A DNA stretch of 64,000 bases from Campylobacter sp. MIT 97-5078 (GTDB lineage Bacteria; Campylobacterota; Campylobacteria; Campylobacterales; Campylobacteraceae). The stretch spans positions 1-64,000 of the forward strand of contig NZ_QHLK01000002.1 of assembly GCF_006864455.1 (NCBI RefSeq), in the 5' to 3' direction. Under the pieces are notes generated by a model. That model was given only the letters and a program-made list of their open reading frames with translations. It was not told the origin of the DNA and made no database searches. Below, one piece after another: positions 34,369-43,294 of this stretch. A program made the position numbers and the translations under genes. Positions within the stretch are counted from its first letter, which is position 1, and each line of letters starts with the position of its first letter.

Positions 34369-34374
34369 ATTATA
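34369..34374 (-). promoter_or_regulatory. -10 box TATAAT of module 2
   Basis: TATAAT on - about 28 bases before the leader ATG, and between the stop of the upstream nucleotidyltransferase and the leader. Confidence 0.5.
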
Positions 34375-34387
34375 TCAAAATAATGAT

Positions 34388-35143
34388 TTACTTTTTTGTT
34401 GTGAATTTTTTTATAAAGCTTGGATTTTTTAAAAGTGTTTCATACTCTTGCGGAATGCCACAAAATATAAGTTCTTCAAAGGCTATTTCAACATATCTTA
34501 TGTCTTTGTTTGCTTTGATGAGTTCGTTATACATAGGAGCTATATAGTATTCGTTTTTGCTTGTTAAATTTTGCTTTTTGAGGCTTTCAAAGGCTGTTTT
34601 ATAGTCTTTAACGCTTTTAAAATAATAAAGCCCACTACTACAAAACTCTGAAATTCGTTCTTTTTCAGTTGTTTTTAATACCTTATCGCTATTTGCTTGA
34701 GGCAAGATAAAAGACCAGTTCTCCCCTCCTGCTTTAAATACTTCTAAATATCCATCGATTTGAGTTAAATCAAGATGTGGCAGGCTAAAATTTGGGTGAA
34801 AGGTGTCAATATTGAAGATCAGTATGCTCTCATCATCGTTTAAATTTAACTTTTTAAGTCCAAGATAGGCAGTGTGAGCTTGTCCTAGTGTTTCGTGAGG
34901 AAGCTTTACGAAGTTACATTGTTTGATACCAAGTTTTTTACATTCCTGAAATAAAAACTTGCTTGTATCTTGAATGTCGCGGTAGATAAAGATAAACTCT
35001 GTATCTTTAAAATATTTTTTAAAGCCTAAAACTGCATAATAAAATACACTTTGCTCGTGAAGTTTGAGCTTGTATTTTGCTTCTGTATAACCAGCTTTTG
35101 CAAATCTTGAGCTAAGTCCTGCCATAGTAAAGATGATTTTCAT
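34388..35143 (-). CDS. Nucleotidyltransferase (NTP-transferase fold), capsule cassette
   Basis: 251 residues. MKIIFTMAGLSSRFAKAGY is the nucleotide loop, YKLKLHEQSVFYYA provides the Lys region, ILIFNIDTFHP the metal Asp. Unlike its relatives it reads EAKYKLKL rather than KPKPFI. It overlaps the fused nucleotidyltransferase-kinase gene by 4 bases, and the two probably act in one route. The substrate is unknown. Confidence 0.72.
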   Translation of the reverse strand: MKIIFTMAGLSSRFAKAGYTEAKYKLKLHEQSVFYYAVLGFKKYFKDTEFIFIYRDIQDTSKFLFQECKKLGIKQCNFVKLPHETLGQAHTAYLGLKKLNLNDDESILIFNIDTFHPNFSLPHLDLTQIDGYLEVFKAGGENWSFILPQANSDKVLKTTEKERISEFCSSGLYYFKSVKDYKTAFESLKKQNLTSKNEYYIAPMYNELIKANKDIRYVEIAFEELIFCGIPQEYETLLKNPSFIKKFTTKK

Positions 35144-36702
35144 AAAAAATCCTCATTTTTAAGCTTGATATATAAAGATAAAGCATTTGCAAGTAGGGCA
35201 TTTTGCTTGTTTAAATTTTCACTATGAAGTGGAAGCATGGATAAAAATAAATGAATATTAATCGCTAAAAGTTCTTTTAAATCCTCAAAATCAAATACCT
35301 TTAAAAATGCTCTTTGAATAGCTTTTATATCATCATTTACTTCTATGTGAAATTTAAATGTATTGTCTTTAAGCTCACACTCAAAAAAGCCAAAAACGAT
35401 AAAATCATAAAGTCCCAAACAAGAATGTATAAGTTTAGCAAAATCATATCTTTTATCACCAAATGGTGTTATTTTGGCATTAAAATCAAGTCCTCTTGGG
35501 TCAAAGGTTTTAATCTCAAGACTTCTAAAATCAAACATAATATTGCTAAAACAAAAATCCCCATGTATAAAATGAAAATTCTTTGTCTCTTTAATATAAT
35601 TTTCAAGATTAAGCACTATATCTTCAAGGCTTGGACAAATTTGATCGTTGATGATAAATTTTTGTTTTAAAGAAAAACTACGTATTTTTGTAAAGCTTTT
35701 TAGACGTTGTAAGGTTTTTTCTTTATAATCAAAGTTGATATTTTTTTCCTTGCTTTTAAAGCTATGAAGCCTATGCAAAAAGTTCTTTAAGGATCGAAAA
35801 ATTTGTTCCCAAGTGTAGCTGTGGAGTTTACCAAAAACAAAAAGCTCTGAAAGTGTGTTAAAATAAAGATATTCGCTTTTATAGCTTAGTTTATCTTTAC
35901 TTGCAAAAATTTTTGGGATATTAAATGAGAGTTCTTCTGGAACATGCTCAAACCAAGCGATTTCAGCTTGTATTTTATTTTTAAGCTCTGAGCTTTTTTG
36001 CACGAAATTATTTTTAATTTGTAGCTCATTAAAGACTCTTTGTGTAGTGAGTTTTGTTTTGGATTGAAAATACGAACTTACAAGTCCAAAATCAAGCCAA
36101 GTATCATTAAATGCAAGCTCAAAGGCAAATTCTTGAGAATATAATTTTAAAGCGTTAAGAAAATGATATTGAGTGAGTGCTAAATTTTTGATGAAATGAT
36201 GAGGTTCTTTGATATGAAAATATCCATTAAGAATATACTCTTTAAGTTTAGCTGTGTTTTTATCTGTAAGTTTATAAGCACAGCGATCGTTTTCAAGTAA
36301 GCTTGCCCATTCATAGCTATTTAAGCTTTTTGAAATTCCCAAACAATTTATTTTTGTTTCAAGTTTTTCAAGATAAGTATCGCCATGAAGTATATGCAAA
36401 GGCTCATGAAGAGGCAAATTTAAACTCAAACAATACGCTATACTCTGCCCTAAACTTAAATTTTCATCAACGAAGATAAGTTCAGCTTCAAGTTTTTGAA
36501 GCCTTTGCCTTTCAAAATCGCTTAAAGAAAAGCTTTTTGGCAAAGACAAAATCAGTTTTTCATGAGGATATTTTTCTTTAAAAAGCTTTATTTGATATTC
36601 ATAAAGCCTCTTTCCTCCAAAAGCCAAAAAGCTTGGCGGTAAGCGTCCAAATTCAGCTTGAAATTCATTCGGTGAGTATTGAGCTGAGGTGATAAGTATC
36701 AT
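35140..36702 (-). CDS. Fusion of nucleotidyltransferase-like and choline-kinase/APH-like domains
   Basis: 520 residues. Residues 1-220 are nucleotidyltransferase-like (start ILITSAQYSPNEFQAEFGRL, LHILHGDTYLE with the metal Asp), though the GxGxR loop is degenerate. Residues ~250-520 are a phosphotransferase of the choline kinase/aminoglycoside kinase fold: HFIHGDFCFSNIMFD is the catalytic loop (HGDxxxxN) and FDPRGLDF the metal Asp. LicA/LicC-type pathways use a kinase and a cytidylyltransferase together; here they are joined. It would phosphorylate and activate a small alcohol, which is inference. Confidence 0.72.
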   Translation of the reverse strand: MILITSAQYSPNEFQAEFGRLPPSFLAFGGKRLYEYQIKLFKEKYPHEKLILSLPKSFSLSDFERQRLQKLEAELIFVDENLSLGQSIAYCLSLNLPLHEPLHILHGDTYLEKLETKINCLGISKSLNSYEWASLLENDRCAYKLTDKNTAKLKEYILNGYFHIKEPHHFIKNLALTQYHFLNALKLYSQEFAFELAFNDTWLDFGLVSSYFQSKTKLTTQRVFNELQIKNNFVQKSSELKNKIQAEIAWFEHVPEELSFNIPKIFASKDKLSYKSEYLYFNTLSELFVFGKLHSYTWEQIFRSLKNFLHRLHSFKSKEKNINFDYKEKTLQRLKSFTKIRSFSLKQKFIINDQICPSLEDIVLNLENYIKETKNFHFIHGDFCFSNIMFDFRSLEIKTFDPRGLDFNAKITPFGDKRYDFAKLIHSCLGLYDFIVFGFFECELKDNTFKFHIEVNDDIKAIQRAFLKVFDFEDLKELLAINIHLFLSMLPLHSENLNKQNALLANALSLYIKLKNEDFL

Positions 36703-37094
36703 TGTTTTTCGTTTTTATAGGGATTTTCTTTGGCTAGGAGAGCTTTGATTTCACCAAAACTAAGATTTGTAAATTCGCTGGGACGAATAGCCTTATCATC
36801 AACATAAAAACCTTCAAACCCACACCAAACCTTACCTACAACGATCTCATCATAAGGCACATTGTGTTTATCAAGCCAAGATGTGATGATGGGCAAAGTA
36901 TAGGCTGTAATTTTTTGTATATCATTTTCATAAGTTCTCATATTTCTACTTGTAAAAATACTTATGGAAAAGCCCATTTTTTTATAGTTATGAAGGATGG
37001 ATATGAGTTTTAAATTAGGCTTCTTATTGATATAATCAACATTTGGATCATCAATAGTTAAAGTTCCATCAAGATCAATGACAAGTTTTTTCAT
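36699..37094 (-). CDS. HAD capsule phosphatase (EcbF/BcbF-like)
   Basis: 131 residues from ATG 37094 (MKKLVIDLDGTL); an ATG at 37118 lies inside the leader ORF and lacks a good ribosome site. DLDGTLT is HAD motif I, FTSRNMRTY motif II, and FEGFYVDDKAIRP motif IV. Proteins of this size in capsule loci belong to the EcbF/BcbF phosphatase type. Its start lies in TAAAATCATG, 4 bases after the stop of a phase-variable leader ORF, and it overlaps the fusion gene by 4 bases. Confidence 0.78.
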   Translation of the reverse strand: MKKLVIDLDGTLTIDDPNVDYINKKPNLKLISILHNYKKMGFSISIFTSRNMRTYENDIQKITAYTLPIITSWLDKHNVPYDEIVVGKVWCGFEGFYVDDKAIRPSEFTNLSFGEIKALLAKENPYKNEKQ

Positions 37095-37098
37095 GATT

Positions 37099-37260
37099 TT
37101 ACCTTGAAAGAAAAGCAAAGATAAGAAAAGTTAAGGATATAAAAATGATATTTAGAGTAAGTGTAAAAATATAATAAGAAAGTATTATTTTAGCTTTGTT
37201 TGAAAAGTAAAGCCCCCCCCCCCAGCGATAAGTTTTATTTAGTAAGCAAAAATTATTCAT
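37099..37260 (-). CDS. Phase-variable leader ORF of module 1, open frame
   Basis: ATG 37260 follows AAGGCTAAAAAAT. The 53 residues begin MNNFCLLNKTYRWGGG, pass G11 in frame, and continue into a hydrophobic helix (IILSYYIFTLTLNIIFISL). The stop is 4 bases before the HAD phosphatase ATG. Any single-base change in the tract would end it early. It may be a tiny membrane protein, a translation-coupling leader, or both. Confidence 0.5.
   Translation of the reverse strand: MNNFCLLNKTYRWGGGLYFSNKAKIILSYYIFTLTLNIIFISLTFLIFAFLSR
37213..37223 (-). repeat. G11 contingency tract (C on +) in module-1 leader
   Basis: Eleven G on -, at codons 13-16 of the leader ORF. The present length keeps the frame open to the next gene. 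Confidence 0.93.
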
Positions 37261-37299
37261 ATTTTTTAGCCTTATTTTTTAGTTTTGTATGCAGTAAAT

Positions 37300-37305
37300 A
37301 TTATA
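37300..37305 (-). promoter_or_regulatory. -10 box TATAAT of module 1
   Basis: TATAAT on - in the context TTTGGTATAATATTT, about 40 bases before the leader ATG. It starts the whole 37-30 kb cassette. Confidence 0.55.
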
Positions 37306-37383
37306 CCAAAAAATAAATTTTTAAAAGGCAAATTTTATAGAAAATCAAATTTTTCATAAAATTTAAAATTTTTACTTAGAAAA

Positions 37384-37413
37384 CTTGACAAAAATAGACT
37401 AAAGTTATATAAT
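37384..37413 (+). promoter_or_regulatory. clpB promoter with HspR-type (HAIR-like) operator
   Basis: TTGACA (37385-37390) and TATAAT (37408-37413) are 17 bases apart, a full sigma-70 consensus that is rare in Campylobacter. Overlapping the -35 is CTTGACA-N7-ACTAAAG (37384-37404), which keeps 11 of 14 positions of the HAIR consensus CTTGAGT-N7-ACTCAAG with exact spacing. HspR represses chaperone genes through HAIR in related bacteria. The sequence is seen directly; binding is inferred. Confidence 0.65.
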
Positions 37414-37497
37414 ACACTTTATATAAAGTTTGAATTTTTGGCTAGATTTGAAAAGTCTTTTATCTGGCTTGAAATTCATTATATCAAGGAGTAAAAA

Positions 37498-40071
37498 ATG
37501 GCAAATTTACAAGATTTTTTAACTGATTCTATGTTGGCAAATGTTGAAAGTGCAGCTTCTTTAGCTATTCATGCTAAAAATACTGAAATTGTGCCTTTGC
37601 ATCTTTTTTGGGCTTTAAGTGTAGATAGCACAAGTCTTTTAAATCAAGTTTTTAATAAAATGAATATCTCAAAAGAAGCAGTGCAGCTTGAGATTAAAAG
37701 TAAAATAGCAAGTTTAGCTACTTCTTCTAATGTAAGCCGTGAGAACTTGCGTTTTTCAAGTGAGTTTATCAACTCTTTAGAGCAGGCTAAGGGTTTAATG
37801 AGTATTTGGGGAGATAGCTATTTAGCCGTTGATACTTGGCTTTTTAGCGCAAGTGAGGCAAATCCTATTAAGGAAATTTTAAGCAAATTTCTTACTTTGA
37901 ACGAGTTTAAAAAAGAGCTTGAAAGCTTAAGAGCAGGGAAAAAGATAGAAAATAAAACAAGCGATGAAACCCTTGATGCTTTAAATAAATTTGGCATTGA
38001 TCTTACCTTAAAAGCAAGCGAGGGCAAGCTCGATCCAGTCATTAGTCGTGAAGAAGAGATAGAAAGGGTGATGCAAATTCTCATACGCAAAACCAAAAAC
38101 AATCCTATCTTGCTAGGAGAACCAGGAGTTGGCAAAACAGCCATAGTAGAGGCTTTAGCTCAAAGGATAATCTCAAAAGATGTGCCAACTAGCCTTCAAA
38201 ATAAAAAACTCATCGCCCTTGATATGAGTGCTTTGATAGCTGGAGCAAAGTATAGAGGCGAGTTTGAAGATAGGCTTAAGGCTGTGGTAAATGAGGTGAT
38301 TAAAAATGAAAATATTATTTTATTTATCGATGAAATTCACACCATAGTAGGAGCTGGGGCGAGTGAGGGAAGTATGGACGCTGCAAATATCTTAAAACCA
38401 GCTCTTGCAAGAGGCGAGCTTCACACCATAGGTGCAACGACTTTAAAAGAATACCGCAAGTATTTTGAAAAAGACGCAGCCTTGCAAAGACGTTTTCAGC
38501 CAGTAAGTGTTAATGAACCAAGCGTCAATGAAGCTTTAGCCATGCTTAGAGGTATAAAAGAAAAGCTTGAAATTCATCATAATGTTCGCATTAGCGATTC
38601 AGCTCTTGTAGCTGCTGCAAAGCTTTCAAAAAGATATATAGCCGATCGCTTTTTGCCAGATAAGGCGATTGACTTGATCGATGAGGCTGCAGCTGAACTT
38701 AAAATGCAAATAGAAAGCGAGCCAAGCTCTTTAAGAAAAGTAAGAAAGGAGCTTGAAACTTTAGAGGTGGAAAATGAAGCCTTGAAAATGGAAGGACAGG
38801 ATAAAAATGAAAAAAGGCTTGCTGAAATAGAAAAAGAACTAGCCAATCTTAAAGAAAAGCAAAAAGAGCTTAATTCGCGTTTTGAAAATGAAAAGGCTGT
38901 GTTTAATGCTATTAGTGAAAAGAAAAAGGAAATTGATAGTCTTAAAAATGAAGCAAGTTTAGCTAAGGCAAAGGGTGAGTTTCAAAAGGCAGCTGAACTA
39001 GAATATGGCAAAATTCCAGCCCTTGAAAAAGAGGTAAAAGACTATGATGAAAAATGGCGTCAAATGAGTGAGACCGGTGTTTTGCTTAAAAATCAAGTTG
39101 ATGAGGACTTAGTAGCTGGGATTTTGAGCAAATGGACAGGCATAGGCGTGCAAAAAATGCTTACTTCTGAAAAGCAAAAATTCTTACAAGTTGAAGAGCA
39201 TTTAAAACAAAGCGTCATAGGGCAAGATAAAGCAATGAAAGCTCTAGCAAGAGCCATAAAACGCAATAAGGCAGGACTAAATGATAGCAACAAGCCAATT
39301 GGAAGCTTTTTGTTTTTAGGTCCAACAGGAGTTGGCAAAACTCAATCAGCTAAGGCTTTGGCTAAGTTTTTATTTGATGATGAAAAGGCAATGATACGTT
39401 TTGATATGAGTGAATTTATGGAAAAACACAGCGTTTCAAGACTGCTTGGTGCACCTCCGGGGTATGTGGGGCATGAAGAAGGTGGAGAGCTTACTGAAGC
39501 GGTGCGTAGAAAGCCTTATAGCGTGCTTTTGTTTGATGAAATAGAAAAGGCTCATCAAGATGTTTTTAATGTGCTTTTGGGCATACTTGATGATGGCAGG
39601 GCAACTGATAGCAAGGGCGTGAGTGTGGATTTTAAAAATACCATTATCATTTTAACTTCAAATATAGCCTCAAACGCCATCATGAGCCTAAAAGGAAGCG
39701 AGCTTGAAAGTGCGGTAAAAACTGAGTTAAGGAAGTTTTTCAAGCCAGAATTTCTAAACCGCCTTGATGATATTATCACTTTTAACACTCTAGGAAATGA
39801 TGAAGCCTTTGAGATAGTAAAACTGCTCTTTAAAGACCTGCAAAGCTCTTTAGCAAGCAAGGGCATAGAGTCAAGCTTAAGTGAAAACGCCACCCTTTTC
39901 ATAGCCCAAGCTGGCTTTGATCCTGACTTTGGAGCACGTCCTTTAAAAAGGGCGATTTATGATCTTATAGAGGATAAATTAAGCGATATGATACTTAATG
40001 ATGAGCTTAATCTTGATGATAAAATTTTAATTGATGCTGATGAGAAGAGTATAGTTATTAAAAAGGTTTAA
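37498..40071 (+). CDS. clpB: Disaggregase ClpB
   Basis: 857 residues, the usual ClpB size. An N-terminal Clp repeat domain is followed by the first AAA+ domain with Walker A GEPGVGKT (about residue 206) and Walker [11 protein letters not shown], the long Glu/Lys-rich coiled-coil middle domain (about 400-520), then the second AAA+ domain with GPTGVGKT (about 607) and [11 protein letters not shown]. It rescues aggregated proteins with DnaK. The ATG follows TCAAGGAGTAAAAA. It has its own consensus promoter with a heat-shock operator. Confidence 0.97.
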   Translation: MANLQDFLTDSMLANVESAASLAIHAKNTEIVPLHLFWALSVDSTSLLNQVFNKMNISKEAVQLEIKSKIASLATSSNVSRENLRFSSEFINSLEQAKGLMSIWGDSYLAVDTWLFSASEANPIKEILSKFLTLNEFKKELESLRAGKKIENKTSDETLDALNKFGIDLTLKASEGKLDPVISREEEIERVMQILIRKTKNNPILLGEPGVGKTAIVEALAQRIISKDVPTSLQNKKLIALDMSALIAGAKYRGEFEDRLKAVVNEVIKNENIILFIDEIHTIVGAGASEGSMDAANILKPALARGELHTIGATTLKEYRKYFEKDAALQRRFQPVSVNEPSVNEALAMLRGIKEKLEIHHNVRISDSALVAAAKLSKRYIADRFLPDKAIDLIDEAAAELKMQIESEPSSLRKVRKELETLEVENEALKMEGQDKNEKRLAEIEKELANLKEKQKELNSRFENEKAVFNAISEKKKEIDSLKNEASLAKAKGEFQKAAELEYGKIPALEKEVKDYDEKWRQMSETGVLLKNQVDEDLVAGILSKWTGIGVQKMLTSEKQKFLQVEEHLKQSVIGQDKAMKALARAIKRNKAGLNDSNKPIGSFLFLGPTGVGKTQSAKALAKFLFDDEKAMIRFDMSEFMEKHSVSRLLGAPPGYVGHEEGGELTEAVRRKPYSVLLFDEIEKAHQDVFNVLLGILDDGRATDSKGVSVDFKNTIIILTSNIASNAIMSLKGSELESAVKTELRKFFKPEFLNRLDDIITFNTLGNDEAFEIVKLLFKDLQSSLASKGIESSLSENATLFIAQAGFDPDFGARPLKRAIYDLIEDKLSDMILNDELNLDDKILIDADEKSIVIKKV

Positions 40072-40367
40072 AATTTTAAGGCATAGGCTTTTTGCTTGTG
40101 CCTTAAAACACTCAAATAAGGGCTTTTTGAAATTTCAAAGTATAAAAAACTTCAACAAATAAAGAGTTAGTAAAAAAGTGTAAATTTAAATAAACAAAGT
40201 ATTTTTCATTTTTGGATTAAAAATAGCCCCCCCCCCTTTTTTTTTGTTTGCAATGATAAAAACAAAGCCTTTTTTCAGCGGACTTGAATTTTGCTTTAGT
40301 AAATAGGTTTTGAATTTTTGAGTGAGGTGTAAATACTTTGTTTTATTAACCATATTTTAAGTAGAAT
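40072..40367. other. Intergenic region: stem-loop and orphan C10/T9 tract
   Basis: TTTTAAGGCA (40074-40083) pairs with TGCCTTAAAA (40099-40108), a 10-bp stem just after clpB that may end or protect its mRNA, though no T-run follows. C10 at 40227-40236 is followed by nine T; no ORF with a start codon crosses it on either strand. A possible -10 (TAGAAT, 40362-40367) for the lipoprotein gene closes the region. Confidence 0.45.
40227..40236. repeat. Orphan C10 tract (followed by T9)
   Basis: Ten C then nine T in non-coding sequence. On - the frame GGG... has no start and stops at once. Probably a relic of a contingency gene. Confidence 0.85.
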
Positions 40368-40427
40368 ATGACTTTGAGTTGTGCTTTTAAAGGATTGCTT
40401 AAAAAAACAATCATGAAAGGTTTTTCG

Positions 40428-40730
40428 ATGAAAAAAGTTTTATTTGTAGCAGCAGCTACGGGTTTCTTTACAGCTTGTGCATCAACTTACCCTGTTGGTG
40501 TAGCTTTTACAAATGCAAAGCTTCCAGTTGAAGCGACTTCAAGCATAGATGCTTCTAAAGAAGGAAGAGCCACTTGCAAGAGTATCTTAGCTTTAATTGC
40601 AATTGATGATTGCTCAATTGCAACAGCGGCTAAAAATGGCGGTATCACCCAAATTCAAAGTATAGATTATGAAGCTAATAATATACTTGGAATTTATGGC
40701 ACTTACACGACTATCGTAAAGGGCAAATGA
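40428..40730 (+). CDS. TRL-like small lipoprotein
   Basis: Start ATG 40428 (MKKVLFVAAATGFFTAC), with AAAGG 7 bases upstream; the longer frame from 40368 includes this ribosome site. 100 residues with a lipobox-like FFTAC end to the signal, so the mature Cys is probably lipidated. The remainder has GVAFTNAKLPVEATSSID, GRATCKSILALIAIDDCSI and IQSIDYEANNILGIYGTYT, matching the TRL-like family of small envelope lipoproteins. Function unknown. Confidence 0.78.
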   Translation: MKKVLFVAAATGFFTACASTYPVGVAFTNAKLPVEATSSIDASKEGRATCKSILALIAIDDCSIATAAKNGGITQIQSIDYEANNILGIYGTYTTIVKGK

Positions 40731-40743
40731 TTAATAAAAATTT

Positions 40744-40753
40744 GGGGGGGGGG
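40744..40753. repeat. Orphan G10 tract between lipoprotein gene and pbpA
   Basis: Ten G lying between the convergent ends of the lipoprotein gene (40730) and pbpA (40788). It is not within any plausible ORF. Confidence 0.85.
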
Positions 40754-40787
40754 CATTTTAATCCTGTCTTCTTCTTACCCAATCCTT

Positions 40788-42725
40788 TTAAAACAGCATT
40801 TCATCTTCGCCAAGCGAATGTATACTTTTTTGTGGGAATGGTGATTTAGGTGTGTAATACTCACTTTGCCCATCATATATTCCCTTTCTTACCTTATCTG
40901 GCACGTTAAAAACTCGTTTTGTTTGTGGATAAAGCTTGATATATTCGCTTAAAAAAGTTTTAAACACAGGAGCAGCTGTTCTTGCGCCACCTTCTATCCT
41001 TTTAAGTGGCTTGTTATTATCATTGCCATACCAAATGAGGGCTTCGATTTCTGGTGTAATGCCTACAAACCAAGTATCTACGCTTTCATTGCTTGTGCCG
41101 GTTTTTCCAGCCACTTCTATGTCAGCTACTTTAGCATTGCTACCAGTGCCATGATTGACGACATTTTTCATCATATCAAGCGTTAAAAAGATTTGTTCAG
41201 GTTCAGCGACTTTTGTGGAGTTGCTTTCAAAACTTAAGATGAGTTCATCATTTGCATTTTTGACATTTTTAATGATAAGAGGTTCTTCAATAACGCCGTA
41301 ATTTCCAAACATAGAATAAAACTTAGCAAAATCTAAAGGTGAAATTCCAAAGCTTCCAAGCACTATACTTAAATCAGCTGGAATTTTATCAGAAAAACCA
41401 AAGGCAAGTATTCTTTGATAGAGCACATCAAGTCCTATATCAAGGGCTAAATTTATAGTCGCAAGATTTCTTGAACGCGTTAGAGCATCTTTAAGCGTAA
41501 TAAGTCCTTGCAAGCTTCCACCAAGATTGCTTGGCTTCCAGTCTTTCTCGCCTTCTCCTCCTTCAAACACACGAGAGATGTCAGCTACTTTGCTCATAGG
41601 ATTATATCCTAGATCAATGGCGATTTGATATACAAAAGGTTTAAAGGTGCTTCCGGGCTGTCTTAAGCTTTGAGTGGCTCTATTGAAATTACTTTTATTA
41701 TAATCAACTCCGCCAACAAGGGCTAAGACATCGCCATTTTGATGATCCATAACCACCATAGCCCCATTTAAAATGCTTAAATTGGCGTCCTTGTCGCGTT
41801 TTACTATCTCATCATAGCCAAATTTTAAGGCATTTTGAGCAAGTTCTTGCACGTTTAAATCTATATTAAGCTCTATTTTATAACCAGCACTTTTAAGATC
41901 AGGCAGAACAGGACTGAGTCGTTTGATCACTTCATCAACCACATAAGGAGCTGCGTTTTGAGTGAGTGTATCATCATAAATTGTTGGCACTTCAGCTAAG
42001 GCTTGTTTGTATTCAGCTTCGCTGATCCAGCCAAGATTAAACATTCTTTGCACTACAGCATTTGCTCTTGAGAGAGAAAGATTGAGATTTCTTGTTGGAT
42101 CATAGGAACTTGGGGCTTTTGGTAAGCCCACGAGTATAGCGATTTCTTTTAAGCTTAAGCTGTTAAGCTCTTTTCTAAAATACCCTCTAGCAGCAGTTTT
42201 AACCCCATAATACCCATGCCCAAAAAAGATATGATTTAAATAGCGTTCGATGATTTGCTCTTTGCTTAGTTCATTTTCTAGTTTGTATGCGAGTAAGGCT
42301 TCTTTGATCTTTCGTGTGATCGTTTTTTCAGGAGTAAGTTCGGTGTTTTTGATAAACTGTTGAGTGAGTGTTGAAGCCCCCTCAACAGCTCGTCCAGCCT
42401 GTATCATCTTAATCACAGCCCTAGCAATAGCGTCTATATTCACCCCATCATGTTCAAAAAAGGCAGTATCTTCTATAGCTACTAAGGCTTCAATCAGTCT
42501 TGGCGGAAGTTCATCATAATTTGCATAAAAGCGATGTTCTTTATCAAAGATATTGGCTATAAGTTTGCCATTTCGATCAAAAATTTGTGTGGTTAAATTT
42601 GGCTTAAAGTCTTTAAAAATGTAGTTTTCAACTCCAATATTTGAAAACAAAACAAACACATAAATGCCTCCTGCTAAAACGCAGAGTAAAACTAAAGAAA
42701 ATAAAAATTTAAATATTTTCATCAT
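40788..42725 (-). CDS. pbpA: Penicillin-binding protein 1A (bifunctional)
   Basis: 645 residues: an N-terminal membrane anchor (FLFSLVLLCVLAGGIYVFVLF), a glycosyltransferase domain with AIEDTAFFEHDGVN (catalytic Glu) and GASTLTQQFIKN, then a transpeptidase domain with the SxxK motif in GSTFKPFVY, the SxN motif SRN, and KTGTS. It makes and cross-links peptidoglycan. It overlaps maf by 4 bases. Matches Cj0508 by order. Confidence 0.95.
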   Translation of the reverse strand: MMKIFKFLFSLVLLCVLAGGIYVFVLFSNIGVENYIFKDFKPNLTTQIFDRNGKLIANIFDKEHRFYANYDELPPRLIEALVAIEDTAFFEHDGVNIDAIARAVIKMIQAGRAVEGASTLTQQFIKNTELTPEKTITRKIKEALLAYKLENELSKEQIIERYLNHIFFGHGYYGVKTAARGYFRKELNSLSLKEIAILVGLPKAPSSYDPTRNLNLSLSRANAVVQRMFNLGWISEAEYKQALAEVPTIYDDTLTQNAAPYVVDEVIKRLSPVLPDLKSAGYKIELNIDLNVQELAQNALKFGYDEIVKRDKDANLSILNGAMVVMDHQNGDVLALVGGVDYNKSNFNRATQSLRQPGSTFKPFVYQIAIDLGYNPMSKVADISRVFEGGEGEKDWKPSNLGGSLQGLITLKDALTRSRNLATINLALDIGLDVLYQRILAFGFSDKIPADLSIVLGSFGISPLDFAKFYSMFGNYGVIEEPLIIKNVKNANDELILSFESNSTKVAEPEQIFLTLDMMKNVVNHGTGSNAKVADIEVAGKTGTSNESVDTWFVGITPEIEALIWYGNDNNKPLKRIEGGARTAAPVFKTFLSEYIKLYPQTKRVFNVPDKVRKGIYDGQSEYYTPKSPFPQKSIHSLGEDEMLF

Positions 42726-43294
42726 AAATACGCCTTTAAAATGGATATATCAAGCCCTAAGGCTGTGCTTAGCTCGCCTTGAAGCTTAAGAATGTATTTT
42801 TTATGAAAGCCCTCGCACTCAATACAACCTGCCTTGCCAAGGTAGGCTTTTGAAGCGATAAAAGCTTTAAGCTCGTTTTCTTCAAAAGGAGCAAGTGTAA
42901 GTTTTGCTAGGCTTAAAGTGGTGATTTTTCTGCTCGAAATAATGCTTAAAGCACTGATAATGCTTACTTTTTTAGTGTTTTGTAAGCTAAGCATTTCTAA
43001 GGCTTCATCATCATTATAAGCTTTAGTAAGTATAGTATCATCAACACTGACTATACTATCTGCAAATAGTATGCTATCGTTTTTTTCATCAAAATGAGCT
43101 TTTAAAGCCTCAAATTCTTTGCTTTCAAAGAAAAGCTTTTCTTTAAGCTCAAGCACTTTTTGCACATAAAGTTCTGGCTTTAAGTTTTTATCAACACCGC
43201 TTTCATTAAAGCTAACTTGAAGCTGTGAAAACTCGAAGTTATTTTGCTTTAAAAGCTTTGCTCTTGAGCTTGAACTTGAGGCAAGATAAAGCAT
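42722..43294 (-). CDS. maf: Maf-family nucleotide pyrophosphatase
   Basis: 190 residues starting LYLASSSSSRAKLLKQNNFEF, the Maf signature, and with ILFADSIVSVDD holding the metal-binding Asp. The family hydrolyses non-canonical nucleoside triphosphates. This is the house-cleaning Maf, not the flagellin 'motility accessory factor' family of the same name. Overlaps alaS and pbpA. Confidence 0.9.
   Translation of the reverse strand: MLYLASSSSSRAKLLKQNNFEFSQLQVSFNESGVDKNLKPELYVQKVLELKEKLFFESKEFEALKAHFDEKNDSILFADSIVSVDDTILTKAYNDDEALEMLSLQNTKKVSIISALSIISSRKITTLSLAKLTLAPFEENELKAFIASKAYLGKAGCIECEGFHKKYILKLQGELSTALGLDISILKAYL

Noticed and set aside
2071-40753. All homopolymer breaks as sequencing errors
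   Set aside because: Errors in single tracts are possible, but tract positions at equivalent places in contingency genes and intact reading on both sides fit real phase variation. Individual lengths should still be checked.
42722-43294. Maf as a flagellin motility accessory factor
   Set aside because: The sequence is the small nucleotide pyrophosphatase Maf; the motility family is much larger and unrelated.
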